From Gordionus sp. m RMFG-2023 (lineage: Eukaryota; Nematomorpha; Gordioida; Chordodea; Parachordodidae), in contig NC_088776.1 in assembly GCF_954871325.1 (NCBI RefSeq), positions 37,186,508-37,250,507 on the forward strand: a stretch of DNA of 64,000 bases, read 5' to 3'. The notes beneath the pieces were generated by a model that searched no databases, had not been told where the DNA came from, and saw only the letters and a program-made list of their open reading frames with translations. The position numbers and the translations under genes are program-made. Position 1 is the stretch's first letter. The number at the start of each line of letters is the position of its first letter. Below are positions 11,190 to 22,080 of this stretch, one piece after another.

Positions 11190-11900
11190 ATACAGATGCA
11201 ACTACAGTTGCGGCAATTGTAATAATTTATCTTGTAGTTCAACATTCACAGATATACTTATCACAATGATGGTAGAATCTTTTTCCCATAATATTTAACG
11301 ACTCTAATATAAATGAAAACTATACTTGTAGAACAAAAATGAGCAAGGCTATCATCAATATTTTAGGATCTAAATCCAGGAGGTCAATTCTTGACGATTT
11401 GAAAAATGGGAATATATATGCAATTCTAACAGATGCATCTAATAAATATTAAAATATTTCCCTTGATCCTCCGCTATTTCAACAAAATTAAGGTCGTTTC
11501 AATAAAACTATTAAATTTTTTTTCCTCAAATAATCCTAAGATATAGCTAACCATATAATGGTAAATATAGCAGATTCGAGATTATCAATAATTTGCATGT
11601 CAGCTTTCTGATCTGATAATGCCTCAGTGAATTTGGTAAAAACAGAGTGTATTTACAGAATTGAGTCAGCACAATTTTGGTCGCGATATGTTCCTAATAC
11701 CCGCCATCGATAGAATTTTAAAATTTTATAAACCTTTAAAAAAATATTTCTTAAATAATGATTATAAAAGTTGTCCTAACATTTTGAAAATTATTTTTAA
11801 TAATGAATGGCAGATAAAAGATTCACAAAATTATGCTGCAGATGTGTTCGTTCTTACATTTAAAAATTGACAATAAATTTTATGGCACCATTGCTAAAAC
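11190..11900 (+). pseudogene. Inverted, deleted duplicate of the hAT transposase middle region
   Basis: This segment is the reverse complement of parts of about 12470-13490. Examples are AGATGCATCTAATAA (11430) against TTATTAGATGCATCT (13230), and a frame with LIPAIDRILKFYKPLKKYFL on the plus strand that matches the same words on the minus strand at 12.7 kb. It lacks several internal stretches that the other copy keeps. The duplicate ends exactly where the C-terminal transposase part starts. Confidence 0.8.
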
Positions 11901-11929
11901 TTAATTATATTTTATTTGAAATTTAAATA

Positions 11930-13500
11930 ATAGAATTAAATGTTTATCGTCGTTATTGAGATATTTATAAAATTTATGGCATGACGTATTATATATTTGC
12001 TCGGCCTCTAATGTTGTTAAAGCAATCCGATTTCTCTCCTTTTTCCAGGCAGTTCTCATCAGGCTAAAAATGCGCTCGGATGAGGCATTAGAATGAGGTA
12101 AGGAGAAGACATACTCGCATATTTTTTCCAAGCCTGGGGATTTATCGTTATTACGAAAAAATTCTACCCATTTCTCCTCTGTTTTTAGATAATCTAACTT
12201 TAAGTATTTTGGCGAATCATAAAAAATAGAGAGAATTAAATCTCCTCAAACAAGAAATCAATGTCTTTCGGTATTTTTAATATATTTATTAAATTATAAA
12301 AATCATCAATTGATGGTTTCTGTTCCAAGGTCATAATATTTATGCATTTGTAAATAGAGCTATTAAAATCAAATTTTGATTGTAAATATTCTAAAATTGT
12401 CTTAATAAAAATATCTGCTTCATTTAAAAATGTATTAATTAGAGTATTATTTGAACATTTTAATATAATATTTTTAGCAATAGCGCCATAAAATTTATTA
12501 TCAATTTTTAACTGTAGAGATGAACAGAGCTGTAGCATGATTTTGTAAATCTTTTTTAATAAAGAATATTCTGATTGCAACTGAATATTATCTGCATGAA
12601 GTAGATTTCCTACATGTAAAACGAATCCCAAATATGCTTCTGCCATTTCATACTCGAAAAATTTTTTCAAAATTTTAGGACAGCTTTTAAAATCTTTATT
12701 TAAGAAATATTTTTTTAAGGGTTTATAAAATTTTAAAATTCTATCTATGGCAGGTATTAATGACAGCCACCTGATAGGTATAGATAAATTTCGGAGCTTA
12801 GAGATGATACCCCGGTCACCGACAGGCTTGGACAGCCGGACCAACTCTTTTAATTCATTAACTCAACTAAATTCGTTAAAACATTTCATCACAATTATTT
12901 CGACATCAACAGATAGTATACATTTATTGCCCTCTTACAAGAATTATGTAGTATATGGCATATACAGCCAATTGGTATTAATTCATTATTGTGCTGACTC
13001 GATTCGGTAAATACACTTTGGTTTTTGCCAAAATTTACAGAGGCATTATCAGCGCAGAAAGCTGACATGAAATCATAGATAACCCTGAATCAGCTATATT
13101 TACCATTATGTGACAAGCTACAACTTTGGATTTTTCACTATCCAAGGAAAAAATTTTAACAGTTTTATTGAAATGTTCTTATTCTTGTTGAAATAGCGAA
13201 GGATCAAGGGAAATGTTTTAATATTTCATTATTAGATGCATCTGTTAGAATTGCACATGAATGCCCATCTTTCAAATCGTCTAGAATTGACCTCTAGGAC
13301 TCAGGTACTAAAACACTTGTGATAGCCTTGCTCATTTTTGTTCTGCCACAAGTAAGGTTTGCACTTATATTGGAGTCTTTAAATATCATGAGAAAAAGAT
13401 TCGACCGACATTGTGATGATATAGTTCTGTGAATGTTGAACTACATGATAGATGTATACGATTTCCGCAAATATAGTTGCATCTGTATTATTTATTATTT
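11930..13500 (-). pseudogene. hAT transposase pseudogene
   Basis: Minus-strand frames carry, in order, a DASNN-like segment with IKTFPLILRYFNKN (about 13240-13170), a middle part with RWLSLIPAIDRILKFYKPLK (about 12770-12710) that is open for about 200 codons (12236-12844), and the C-terminal dimerisation region VFSLPHSNASSERIFSLMRT (about 12110-12055). These are hallmarks of one hAT subfamily in which a protein with an RNase H-like fold and an inserted helical domain cuts and pastes the element. Several stops and frameshifts separate the parts. Confidence 0.8.
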
Positions 13501-14136
13501 TTTGTATTGCAATCGATGTTGATATACTCCCCTGTACTGACTTGTATGAATGAAATGATGTTGATTTATTATTGGATAAAAATAAAACAGGATTGAAAGA
13601 AATTTACAAACTAGACATGTTTTTCTAATAAATATTAATTTATTTTAAAAATATAAAAATATTTGTCTTAGTATGTTAAAAAATATATATATATTCTCAT
13701 TAGACGTCAATCCGATGGATTGTAGACATCTGATTGGAGAAAAAAATTATTATTATTTAATGTAAAAAAAAGAAATAATAATTATAATAATAATAATAGT
13801 TATAGATTTATATTATGGATATATTAATCATATTGTATTTTTCGGATAATTTTTATAAAAAATAAAGAAATTTTGAATAATCTAAATATTGTGGCCTTTA
13901 TATATATATATATATATAATTCGAAAAATATATTCAGGAATATACTTTAAAAGAATATACTTAAAAAGTTGGAAATATATTCAGGAATCCAAGGATTAAA
14001 TTTGTGTTAATACTTAAAAAATAATCAATTAATGTCTCTCAAAATTATTATTTATATATTAAAAATGTTTAATACTCGGGAAAAACTAAAAAATTGCGGA
14101 AGTCTCCCGCTGATGGGGGGAGATATGGCAACCCTG

Positions 14137-14457
14137 CTCTCTATACGGTTGCAACACTTGACTATTTCCGAAATATTTTTTATCAGAGCCATATATATTA
14201 CTGTTTATATCGCTATCCGTCCACTCTTTTATTAACTTCTGAACCGGTAACCAAGTAACTTTACCCAACATATCCTCCTCTCCATTATGTCCCTCAATGG
14301 TCAAAGTTTGTCCTTTAATTCTTACGCTTACGCTGCGACTCCTTCTCATTCTCCTGCCCCAAACTAAACTACATATCCATATTAATAGTATAACCAGCGC
14401 TCCAAAAATATTATACTGAACCTCCCAGTATTTAACAAATCTTAAACTTTTCATCAC
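14137..14457 (-). pseudogene. N-terminal part of the retroelement gag-like ORF
   Basis: An ATG-started frame with a hydrophobic segment near the start (YNIFGALVILLIWICSLVWG, about residues 15-34) followed by a basic stretch RRMRRSRSVSVRIKG and a short globular part (KVTWLPVQKLIKEW). The frame runs into the hAT end and would continue at 10758 if the insertion and duplicated bases were absent. A membrane-like segment at the start of a gag is unusual. It may act as a membrane anchor, or the frame may be a small separate gene of the element. Confidence 0.5.
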
Positions 14458-14599
14458 GGCGTTATAAAAAATTTATGATCAATTACAAAATAAAAATCTT
14501 GGTTATTTGTAATGTCAACAAGTAAGATATTATAAGTAACGCAAATAAGCCAATGATGCACATATACATGCACACTTAATAGGTCAATGGATGACAAAA

Positions 14600-15175
14600 T
14601 TCTTATAAATTTCTTATAAATTTCTTATAACAGATGTACGCTTGAAAATATTTGGGCAGCACTTCCGTGGAACTGTCTTATATACTACAACTTTTGGCAA
14701 ATTTCGTCTAACAGATTTATATTTGCAAAAATTTGGGCAGCACTTTCGTGTACTAGGCTTATTTAGTAAAAATTTGCGCAATAGATTTATTTTTGCAAAA
14801 ATTTGGGCAGTAATTCCGTGTACTAGGTTTTTACTGGCCAAAATTTGAGCAGCACTTCCGTATAATTTGTCTTTTTACTTAAAACCCAACAAATGGGTCA
14901 ACAAAATCTTTCTCACTGAAACCTACCCAACAAATGGGTACTAACTCTTACTGCTATAACCGCCCAACAAATGGGTAATTACACTCTTAATTGAACTCTT
15001 GCTGACTATAACCGCCCAACAAATAAGTAATACACTCTTACTTGACTCTTACTCTATAACCGCCCAACAATAGACTCTTACTTCCTATAACCGCCCAACA
15101 AATGGGTAAATACACTCTTACTTGACTCTTACTTGCTATAACCGCCCACAAATGGGTAAATACACTCTTAATCGC
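14600..15175. repeat. Two tandem-repeat blocks upstream of the gag start
   Basis: 14640-14870 holds four diverged copies of a block with AAATTTGGGCAGCACTTCCG. 14880-15175 holds about seven copies of a 45-55 bp block with CGCCCAACAAATGGGTAA and ACACTCTTACTTGACTCTTA. On the minus strand both lie between a possible primer-binding site (about 15190-15214) and the gag ATG, so they could be the leader of the retroelement. Confidence 0.7.
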
Positions 15176-15689
15176 TTTTCACGCAGAAGGTCGCGAGTCT
15201 TTTGGCCACCAATTTTCTCACTTTTAATTAATTTAATTTTAAATATAAATGTATTTATTATTTTTTTTTATACTTGATATTCTTTTATTTTGATTCTACT
15301 TTTCACACTGGTAGTTTTTTAATTCAAACAGTAATTATTTTCTTTTTTCACACTCCAATAATTTTCTTTTTAAAAAAGAATAATTAATTTATTTTTCTTT
15401 TAATTATATATACTTGAAAAAAAAGATAATATATAAAAAAATATAATAATTAATTTCTTTTTAAACAACAAAGCAATATGTAAAAAAACAAAATTAATAA
15501 TTTTTTTTTTAAACAACAATTAATATTATCGATAATAAAATAATGTATATCCAATCTACACTAAACCATTACTATTTTAAAATAAATAAAAAACATAATA
15601 ATTAATTTTCTTCCAAACAATTATATATATTCAAATATTTAGGCAAATATAAGTATTATAATATTTTATAAGTATTTATTTATATAATT
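15176..15689. other. AT-rich stretch, nothing recognised
   Basis: A/T-rich sequence with poly-T and poly-A runs. If the primer-binding site is real, the remains of the 5' LTR would lie here, but no paired copy is visible in the window. Confidence 0.4.
15190..15214 (-). other. Possible retroelement primer-binding site
   Basis: Read on the minus strand, TTGGTGGCCAAAAGACTCGC begins with TGG, as expected for pairing with a tRNA 3' CCA end, and lies about 735 bases before the gag ATG. No LTR end with TG..CA was recognised next to it, so the call is weak. Confidence 0.25.
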
Positions 15690-16450
15690 AGCCTCCTAGA
15701 TTAAATATCTAGCCATTCCAAGATGATAGTGCTAGGCATTGTTTGAGGGTATTAGAGGACATCCGATTCATTTATTTCGTAATCGTATCTCAGTACATGA
15801 GAATACAATACTCGCTCCTCGCTAGTGACAGATAATGTTTGTTATGCAAGATAATCTCTTGCCATTTGTGATAGGCATAAAAATCTTGCCTTATTTTCTC
15901 TCCACAAATCTAAAACTGCCTTATTTCCTCTCCACAAAAACATTAACGTTTCAGGACAAACCGCTTCTCTATATTTGTCGATTTCACTATCAAAAGCACT
16001 CACACTTAGACTTTTCTTTCTAGATGTCATAAAAAAAATTATTAAACCGATATATCACCTAATTTATATACATTTGTAATTCCTGCAAGATGGACAGAGA
16101 TGTCAGATTATTCCGATTTCTGTCATCATCGATAAATTTATAAATTGTCTCAGAAATTCAAGAATAAGTTATAAATAAATTTTTAATATCTTCAAAATAA
16201 TTCTTATGTATATCAATATTTTTTGTTATTAAAATTTTTTGCCTTGGGTCTAAAAATGAACAGACATAATTAGCAAAACATTTTCCCCATATGTTCATTG
16301 TATTTTAGCAGCATTTTAGATGCTGCCGTCTGTATTATTGTATATTCGTTCCTTGTAGTATGATATGTTAAATTATTGTGCATAAAATTTAAAAATAAGA
16401 TTGCCACACCAATACTTGACGATTGTGAACTTATTTCGCAAGTTATTTAA
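15690..16450 (-). pseudogene. hAT transposase C-terminal remnant (second family)
   Basis: Minus-strand frames show, from right to left, YTIIQTAASKMLLKYNEH and FLDPRQK (about 16380-16225), then the ATG-started frame at 16030-15842 ending LSQMARDYLA, and directly after it SVTSEERVF in place of the usual S-V-x-S-E-R-x-F. LDPR, MARDYLA and the SERxF block are C-terminal hAT landmarks. Stops and an extra Glu in the SER motif show decay. No terminal repeats were found. Confidence 0.7.
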
Positions 16451-17634
16451 TAGAAGGGACACAAGAATCCTTTTATGTTAATAGTCTTCGTAAATCCTTA
16501 TTAATGACAAAATTATGCTTCTCTAAACATAATCGGCCTAACTTAATATTTGATTTGATATTCTGTATTATATAAATATATTAATGTATATAATGATATA
16601 AAATTTAATACTTTGAAAAATAATACCTAATTTATAGCCAACATCTACATGACAGGATATTCATAGGGTGCAAACCTTCCTCAAAACCTATACCTATCTC
16701 CCCTCCCTTGATATTCCCAAATTTTGAATTATTCGGTTTTATTTATAATGACACTCGCTTCATATACTTTAATATTATCAATACTCTATTCAAATATGAA
16801 AAAAGTAAATATAAAAGAGTTATTATTTAATACTTGAATAATTTAAAACCCCCTTATTTACAATGAATGGAATGTATTATTATAGTATATTGTTTGAAAT
16901 TTGCACTGAATATATATAATATTATAATAACACAATCATAATACAATATGCATTCATATAAAATATTATGTAACACCGATTATGTTCAGCCAATCAAACT
17001 TTTTAAAAATGATAAAGACAAAACAAATTTAATACCTCAATATGGCGGGTATATTATTAACAACTATAAAAAAATGTTATAAGATAAATGGTTATTTTTA
17101 CCAAAGTATAACAAAATTAAGAATATTATATAAGTGATTTTCACCGAAATATAACACAACCAAGTAGGTTAATACTAAATTTACAGCAGTTCAAAGATAT
17201 TTTTTTATTTTTCGCTAGCTCTTTTAAAATAGGAATTCTTTTTATTTTATAAAAAAATTATAATCCAAAAAGGTTTCTATAGTGATTAAGTATTTTTATT
17301 TAATTGCAATTAGTCTTTGGAACTATATTTAGTTAATTTATTATAGATATATATATAAATATATAAATAAATTGAACAAAAAATTATTTTAGAAATCTCT
17401 TGAATAGACAGAATAAATGCAAATATTTCTGGGATGTTCTTCAGACTTTTAAGGGTAAATTAAAAACATTTCCTGAACTTCAAATTCCTAAACTATATAC
17501 ATATTTGTCTTATCGTGAACCTTAATCATTTAAAATTTTATTGCCCAAAGTTATAATATCATTAATATTGCTAATATAAAAATTGAATGAGTAAAAAAAA
17601 TATTTATATATAAAATAAAGTTATAATCATGCTC
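16451..17634. other. AT-rich stretch, nothing recognised
   Basis: No coding-like frame or repeat pair was seen. It is A/T-rich with short simple runs. Confidence 0.4.
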
Positions 17635-17790
17635 TTCTATATTGCATTTGATTTTATACGTCAGTTTGTCCAAATCATTTTTGTTATCTATATCGTAAGT
17701 TGTCTTCATCAATCAAAATTTTGATATATAAGCTTGTTTGCGGTACTCCGTTGTTATTATTATCAATTTTCAAAATTAAACAATTTTTAT
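17635..17790 (-). mobile_element. Fragment of the gag-only LTR element
   Basis: It matches about 52570-52800 in reverse complement, including CAAATCATTTTTGTTATC, the CAATCAAAATTTTGA stretch and TACTCCGTTGTTATTATTAT. No LTR is attached. It is the third representative of this family in the window. Confidence 0.75.
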
Positions 17791-17954
17791 ACTTTTTATC
17801 ACCCCCCCCCCCCTTTTAGATCAATTTCAACCCATTAATACTATCGTAATAATACTATTTTATGATTAAAAATATAATTAAATTAGCTTTTACTCAAAAT
17901 TCTTTGTTAAAATAATATTGATTTCCTATGGCTAATATTTAAAATTAAAAAATC

Positions 17955-18380
17955 TCAAACCAGATCTAAGACCACAATAATTTGGGAAAAATTTCCCCAA
18001 GCCCGGTTCAAAACCATAAGAATTTAGATAGTTCATAACTAAAATAAAATTCTTAAAAAATCGTAATGCATTAATCAGAGATCTTCATGGTCCTTTTTTT
18101 GAACAGGCCCGGCCCAGGCCTGCTAAAAAAATTTTTAGGCCAATGTCTGGCCCATATTATATATTAAAAAATTTCCAATTTTCCAGAGCTCAATAATTTT
18201 GGTTTTTTCTAAACCCAGTCTAACGCAATATAATTTTTAATTTTTTTCTCAAATCTGGTCCAACCCATAATAATTTTTAAATTTTTTCGCCAGTTCCTAT
18301 CCCATATTAATTTTGAGAAATATTTTCCATACTCAGTCAAACCAAAAATAATTTTGAAGATTTTTTCCAAAGCTTGGAGA
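17955..18380. repeat. Degenerate 55-60 bp repeats with GCCCGGCCC core
   Basis: Reiterated CCCATAATAATTTTTAAATT-like blocks with Pro/Gly-codon-like C/G islands (GGCCCGGCCCAGGCCTG at about 18107). The same style occurs at 23780-23900, 25650-25957, 36850-37160 and 48650-48700. It is probably a decayed non-autonomous DNA transposon with internal subrepeats. Confidence 0.5.
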
Positions 18381-19009
18381 TAGTTAAATTTCTAATTTAT
18401 TTATTTAACCCTGCTTTCGGTCTGAGGGAGTGTAGCCTGGGAATTACAAATGGCGCGGAATCAGAAATTCCCATGAATAACAAATGGCCAAGGATCACAA
18501 AATATAATAAGGGTATGGGGTTAAGAACGGATATTAAAAAAATATTATTGATTTATGTATTGCCATAATATAAATGAGTATATTTTCAATAGCTAATTTT
18601 ATTTCAGAAGGAACCATGAGAAATAAAAATTATACAAATATTAACTATATTCAAAATAAAGTATATATGTGAATTAAGATGAATATTTATTTGGAGAACC
18701 ATTTTGGCAAGCTTTCTATAATGTAGGATCCTTGAGAATATAATTTTTTTAAAAATATTTAAAAAAAAATAACCTTGGTAGATATAGCAAACATTTTACT
18801 AACAGAGATTTGTTTTCTTTATTTTGAGATTTTATTTTAAAATATGCTCTATAAATTGGCCTTTTTTGAATTGGAATTTTTCCCTTTTGTATTGGACCTT
18901 CTTTTTTTTGTTAGAACTTTTTCCTTTTTTGATCAAACTTTTAATGGGAATTACCTGTGCTGGAAAGAAAGTAGCAATCCAGAATCGGTTGGAATTAAAC
19001 TTTTTCTAA
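18381..19009. other. AT-rich stretch, nothing recognised
   Basis: Contains only short chance frames. From about 18850 there is a T-rich, pyrimidine-biased run that precedes the purine tract. Confidence 0.4.
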
Positions 19010-19460
19010 GAATAATAGGAAGAAAGGGAAAAGAAAAATAGCAAGAAGCAGGAGAAATGAAAGGAATTGGGAAAGGAAAGAATAAAGAAAGATAAGAAAG
19101 AAAACGGGGTAATGGAAAGTGAAATAAAAAAATAGACTAAAAGGGAGGTGAAAGAAAAAATAGATTAAAAGGAAAAGTGAAAGTGAAAGAAAAATGAAAA
19201 GGGGAAAGAAAAGAAAAGAAAAACGGTAAGGAAAAGAAAGAGCGAGGAAAAGAAAAAGGGAAATGAGGAAAAAAATGTAAAGGGGAAAAAAAAGGTGTAG
19301 GAAAATAGGAAAGTAGAAGGGAAATAAAATCTAGAAAGGAGCAGTGAGAGAATAAGGTAAAGAGAAAGAAAATGGAAAGCCAAGGGGAAAGAGAAAGAAA
19401 AAAAATAAAGGAAAGGGGAAAGAAAAATGTTATAATGGAAAGAAAAGAGGGGGGGGGGGT
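19010..19460 (+). repeat. Long purine tract
   Basis: For about 440 bases the plus strand is almost entirely A and G (AAGAAAGGGAAAAGAAAAAT-like), ending in a run of 11 G at 19449-19459. A shorter purine stretch follows at about 19675-19740. Such strand asymmetry can form triplex (H-) DNA and often stalls polymerases. The minus-strand frame at 19165-19383 is only the Phe/Ser/Leu translation of this tract. Confidence 0.85.
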
Positions 19461-19469
19461 AGGATTGTA

Positions 19470-19660
19470 AAGTCTAATTTAGTTTTAAAAACAACCCAAT
19501 TATTTTTTTAGCCAAAATAATATATGACTGAAGATTTTGCTTGTAGAAGGCAAAAATGTTTGGACATATAATTTGCCAAATCTTGAGGCTTATATAATAT
19601 TATTTTGTCTAAAGTTAATAGGGCCATTTTTTTTAAATCGACTCAAATCAGCATTTTAAA
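19470..19660. mobile_element. Diverged copy of a hAT MITE family
   Basis: It shares the words TTTGGACATATAATTTG, CTTGAGGCTTATATAATATT, TTTTGTCTAAAGTTAAT and AAATCGACTCAAATCAG with the copies at 49350-49572 and 28880-29125. Ends are eroded and no target-site duplication is visible. Confidence 0.55.
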
Positions 19661-19869
19661 AATCCTATAAAAATTGAAAGGTAAAGAAAAATGGTAGTAA
19701 AGGAACAGGGAAAGGGGGGAAAAAGGAAGAAAAAGGAAAGTACCAATACAACTTCTTATTATTGTTATTGAAATAAAACGTGTAGAGGAGTCAGCTAGTA
19801 TTAATACCCTTTAGAGAGCATATACAGTGTAGTGGATTAATATCCACTATTTGGAAATTTAAACCCATT

Positions 19870-20060
19870 TTATACTATAAATATCGAATGGGTGGTGATA
19901 AGGTACATCCTTGTTTTATACCACATTTTTGTTTAAAAAATAGTGAGGTTATTCTATTGTATTTAATGTTAATGAAACTATTTTCATAAACATTAAGGGG
20001 GAGGGAAAGTAGGGCACATCCTTGTTGCGAAATCCTCCTAACAACACATTGAGCCACCCT
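19870..20060 (-). pseudogene. LINE (non-LTR) reverse transcriptase fragment
   Basis: A minus-strand frame of 60 codons contains NRITSLFFKQKCGIKQGCTL followed by SPP. In non-LTR reverse transcriptases the block G(V/I)KQGC(P/V)LSP, just after a short basic linker, is highly conserved. Here GIKQGCTLSPPI fits it. A related half-motif (ISQQGCALLSLPL) occurs about 45 residues earlier, which may be a partial internal duplication. The rest of the LINE is missing. Confidence 0.65.
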
Positions 20061-20289
20061 TAATAAAATGTATATTTAAAATTCCCCTCCCTTTACAATG
20101 TTGTAAATGATATTTATGATGTATAGCTTTATCATTAATATATAAATAATTATTAGAGTATAAAAGGTATTATATTTTGATTTTAGAAATTTATAATATG
20201 CTTTTTTTAAAAAAAATAATCTTTAAATTTCAATGATGATTGATATATTTGAAAATAAAATAAATAAGAAAATTAATTTTGATAATATA

Positions 20290-20640
20290 ATTGATATAAT
20301 GAAAATATTATGTATCATATTGTATTTTAAATTGGTGAATAATTGTTTCCACTGATAACAGCTTCTTGAGTGAGTGGTAAAATCATCTTGAATAGCTTTA
20401 TAATTGATATAAAAATATTATGTATCATAGAATTTTACATTGAATTGGTGAATAATTATTTTCACTGATAGCAGCTTCTTGAGTGAGAGTGGTAATATCA
20501 CCTTGCATAGCCTTATAAATGAATAATAAAAATATTAAGCATCAAAATTGGTGAATAATTGTTTTGACTGTTGGTATTTTATTGAGTAAATGTATTTTTT
20601 TGAATGGTAGCTTTATAAAATATTTATGATAATATGAATA
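20290..20640. repeat. Tandem repeat, about 115 bp, three copies
   Basis: Copies begin near 20300, 20409 and 20525. Shared words are AAAATATTATGTATCATA, AATTGGTGAATAATTGTTT and CAGCTTCTTGAGTGAG. The third copy is more diverged. Confidence 0.75.
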
Positions 20641-20873
20641 AATTGTAATATTTTGTAATAAGATATATTTAATGTAATACTTTAACATCCAATACTTGCA
20701 TAGGAAATTGAAACTTTAATAGTATATAATGTTAAAGGATGATTATAAATAATATGTATATAATAACTGTCTTAGTTTGATAACCTGCATTTGCCCAAAA
20801 TGATTTTTAAAATTTAGTAAATATAAATTAAAATGATTTGTAAAATTTTGTAAAGATAAATCAAATCACTTTG

Positions 20874-21632
20874 GCATCCTACAGTTGCATAGTTAACTGA
20901 AGTTATAGGCTCATCTGTTTGTATAGATAATTAAAAATAAAAATAATAAATAAATTAACAAATAATAAAATAAATAGAGACCGATAACGACGTAACGATG
21001 ACATGACGTCACGATGACGTAGTGAGGGCACCGGAGAATTATAATATAGATAATATATGAAATTTGGAATAACATATGGAATACGGAATAATGTATAGAA
21101 TTGAATTGAATAATCGAATATTGGAATGATAAATTAATAAGATTATTATATCACATTTTTAATGTTAATATTTTCGCGTCTTATGTTAATTATATATATC
21201 TATTTTTTTTATATGTCAATTTTTATTTATGTTTATACTAACCCTCTCTTGCGCGACATATCAATAAATGTTATAATTTTAAAAAAAAATTATTTTTGTC
21301 ATTAAAGGGCCCTTAATAAACTTAAAATAATTTTTTAAACTGCAAAGAAAATTTCAGTGTGTGCGTTTAAATATACAATGCGTTTAAAAAGTATGATATT
21401 TTTTCAATTTCAAATCTATTACAAAATTTAGAAATATAATTTTATTATCTATATTATAATTTTCCGATGTCCTCACTACGTCATCGTGACGTCATGTCAT
21501 TTCTACGTCATGTCATCGTTACGTCATGTCATCGGTACGATTTATTTTTTATTTGTTGATTTTATTTATTTATTTTATACAAACAGATGATCCTATAACT
21601 TAAATTTTCTATGCAACTCTAGGAGGCCATAT
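20874..21632. mobile_element. Inverted-repeat element with TGACGTCA motifs
   Basis: Arms of about 180 bp. The left arm (20874-21052) begins GCATCCTACAGTTGCATAG and contains GATGACATGACGTCACGATG. The right arm (about 21452-21632) is the reverse complement with extra copies of CGTCATGTCATCG and ends CTATGCAACTCTAGGAGGCC. The core (21060-21180) is a fragment homologous to 52445-52600 of the LTR element, in reverse orientation. The arm end repeats in tandem at 21555-21775, unit about 109 bp. No transposase is present. Class unknown. Confidence 0.75.
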
Positions 21633-21780
21633 TAAAACCAAAAAGTAATACGTTATTTACTATTGTTGATTTTATATATTTATTTAATACAAACAGATGA
21701 TCATATAACTTAAATTTTCTATGCAACTGTAGGAGGCTATATTAAAACCAAAAAGTAATACATTATTTACTAAATATTAC
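21555..21780. repeat. Tandem duplication of about 109 bp at the right arm end
   Basis: Two copies start at about 21555 and 21664. Each holds ACAAACAGATGATC, ACTTAAATTTTCTATGCAAC and CCAAAAAGTAATACATTATT. The first copy forms the end of the element at 20874-21632. Confidence 0.8.
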
Positions 21781-22080
21781 AAATTATTAATATTTTTTAT
21801 CTCTAGGCTTGGGAAATTTTTTTCATAATTAATGCAACTGTAGGAGGCACAATATTAAGAAGCATATAATTATAAAAAAGTTTATCAAGCCCAGCTCAAC
21901 CCTTAATAATTTGTAAAAATATTCCCATGTCCATTGATGAAGTCTTGAGTTTATACCAATGTTTATACATAGGAAAGTAATACATTATTTACTAAATATT
22001 ACAAATTATTAAGAAAGCCCATCAAAAATGACGGGGAATGAGATTTTTATTCATTTTTTACGATAGAGTCATGCCAGGCC

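Larger units (their letters stand above)
10759..14136. mobile_element. hAT transposon nested in the retroelement gag
   Basis: The ends are inverted: CAGGGTTGCCAGG at the left and ATATGGCAACCCTG at the right. The flanking 8-bp target-site duplication is CTATCTAT (10751-10758) and CTCTCTAT (14137-14144), 7 of 8 identical. An 8-bp duplication and CAGGGTTGCCA-type ends are typical of the hAT superfamily. The inside holds a minus-strand transposase pseudogene and an inverted partial duplicate of it. Confidence 0.85.
8720..14457 (-). mobile_element. Ty3/gypsy-type retroelement, degraded, split by a hAT insertion
   Basis: On the minus strand the order is gag start (14457-14137), hAT insertion, zinc knuckles and protease (10750 to about 9870), repeat-encoded linker (about 9820-9420), and the first part of reverse transcriptase (about 9030-8730). 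This order (Gag, PR, RT) and the RT sequence point to the Ty3/gypsy class. The element ends abruptly in RT at about 8720, next to inverted-repeat DNA, so RNase H, integrase and the 3' LTR are missing. Several in-frame stops show that it is dead. Confidence 0.75.

Noticed and set aside
19165-19383. 72-codon Phe/Ser-rich minus-strand frame
   Set aside because: It is the pyrimidine strand of the purine tract.
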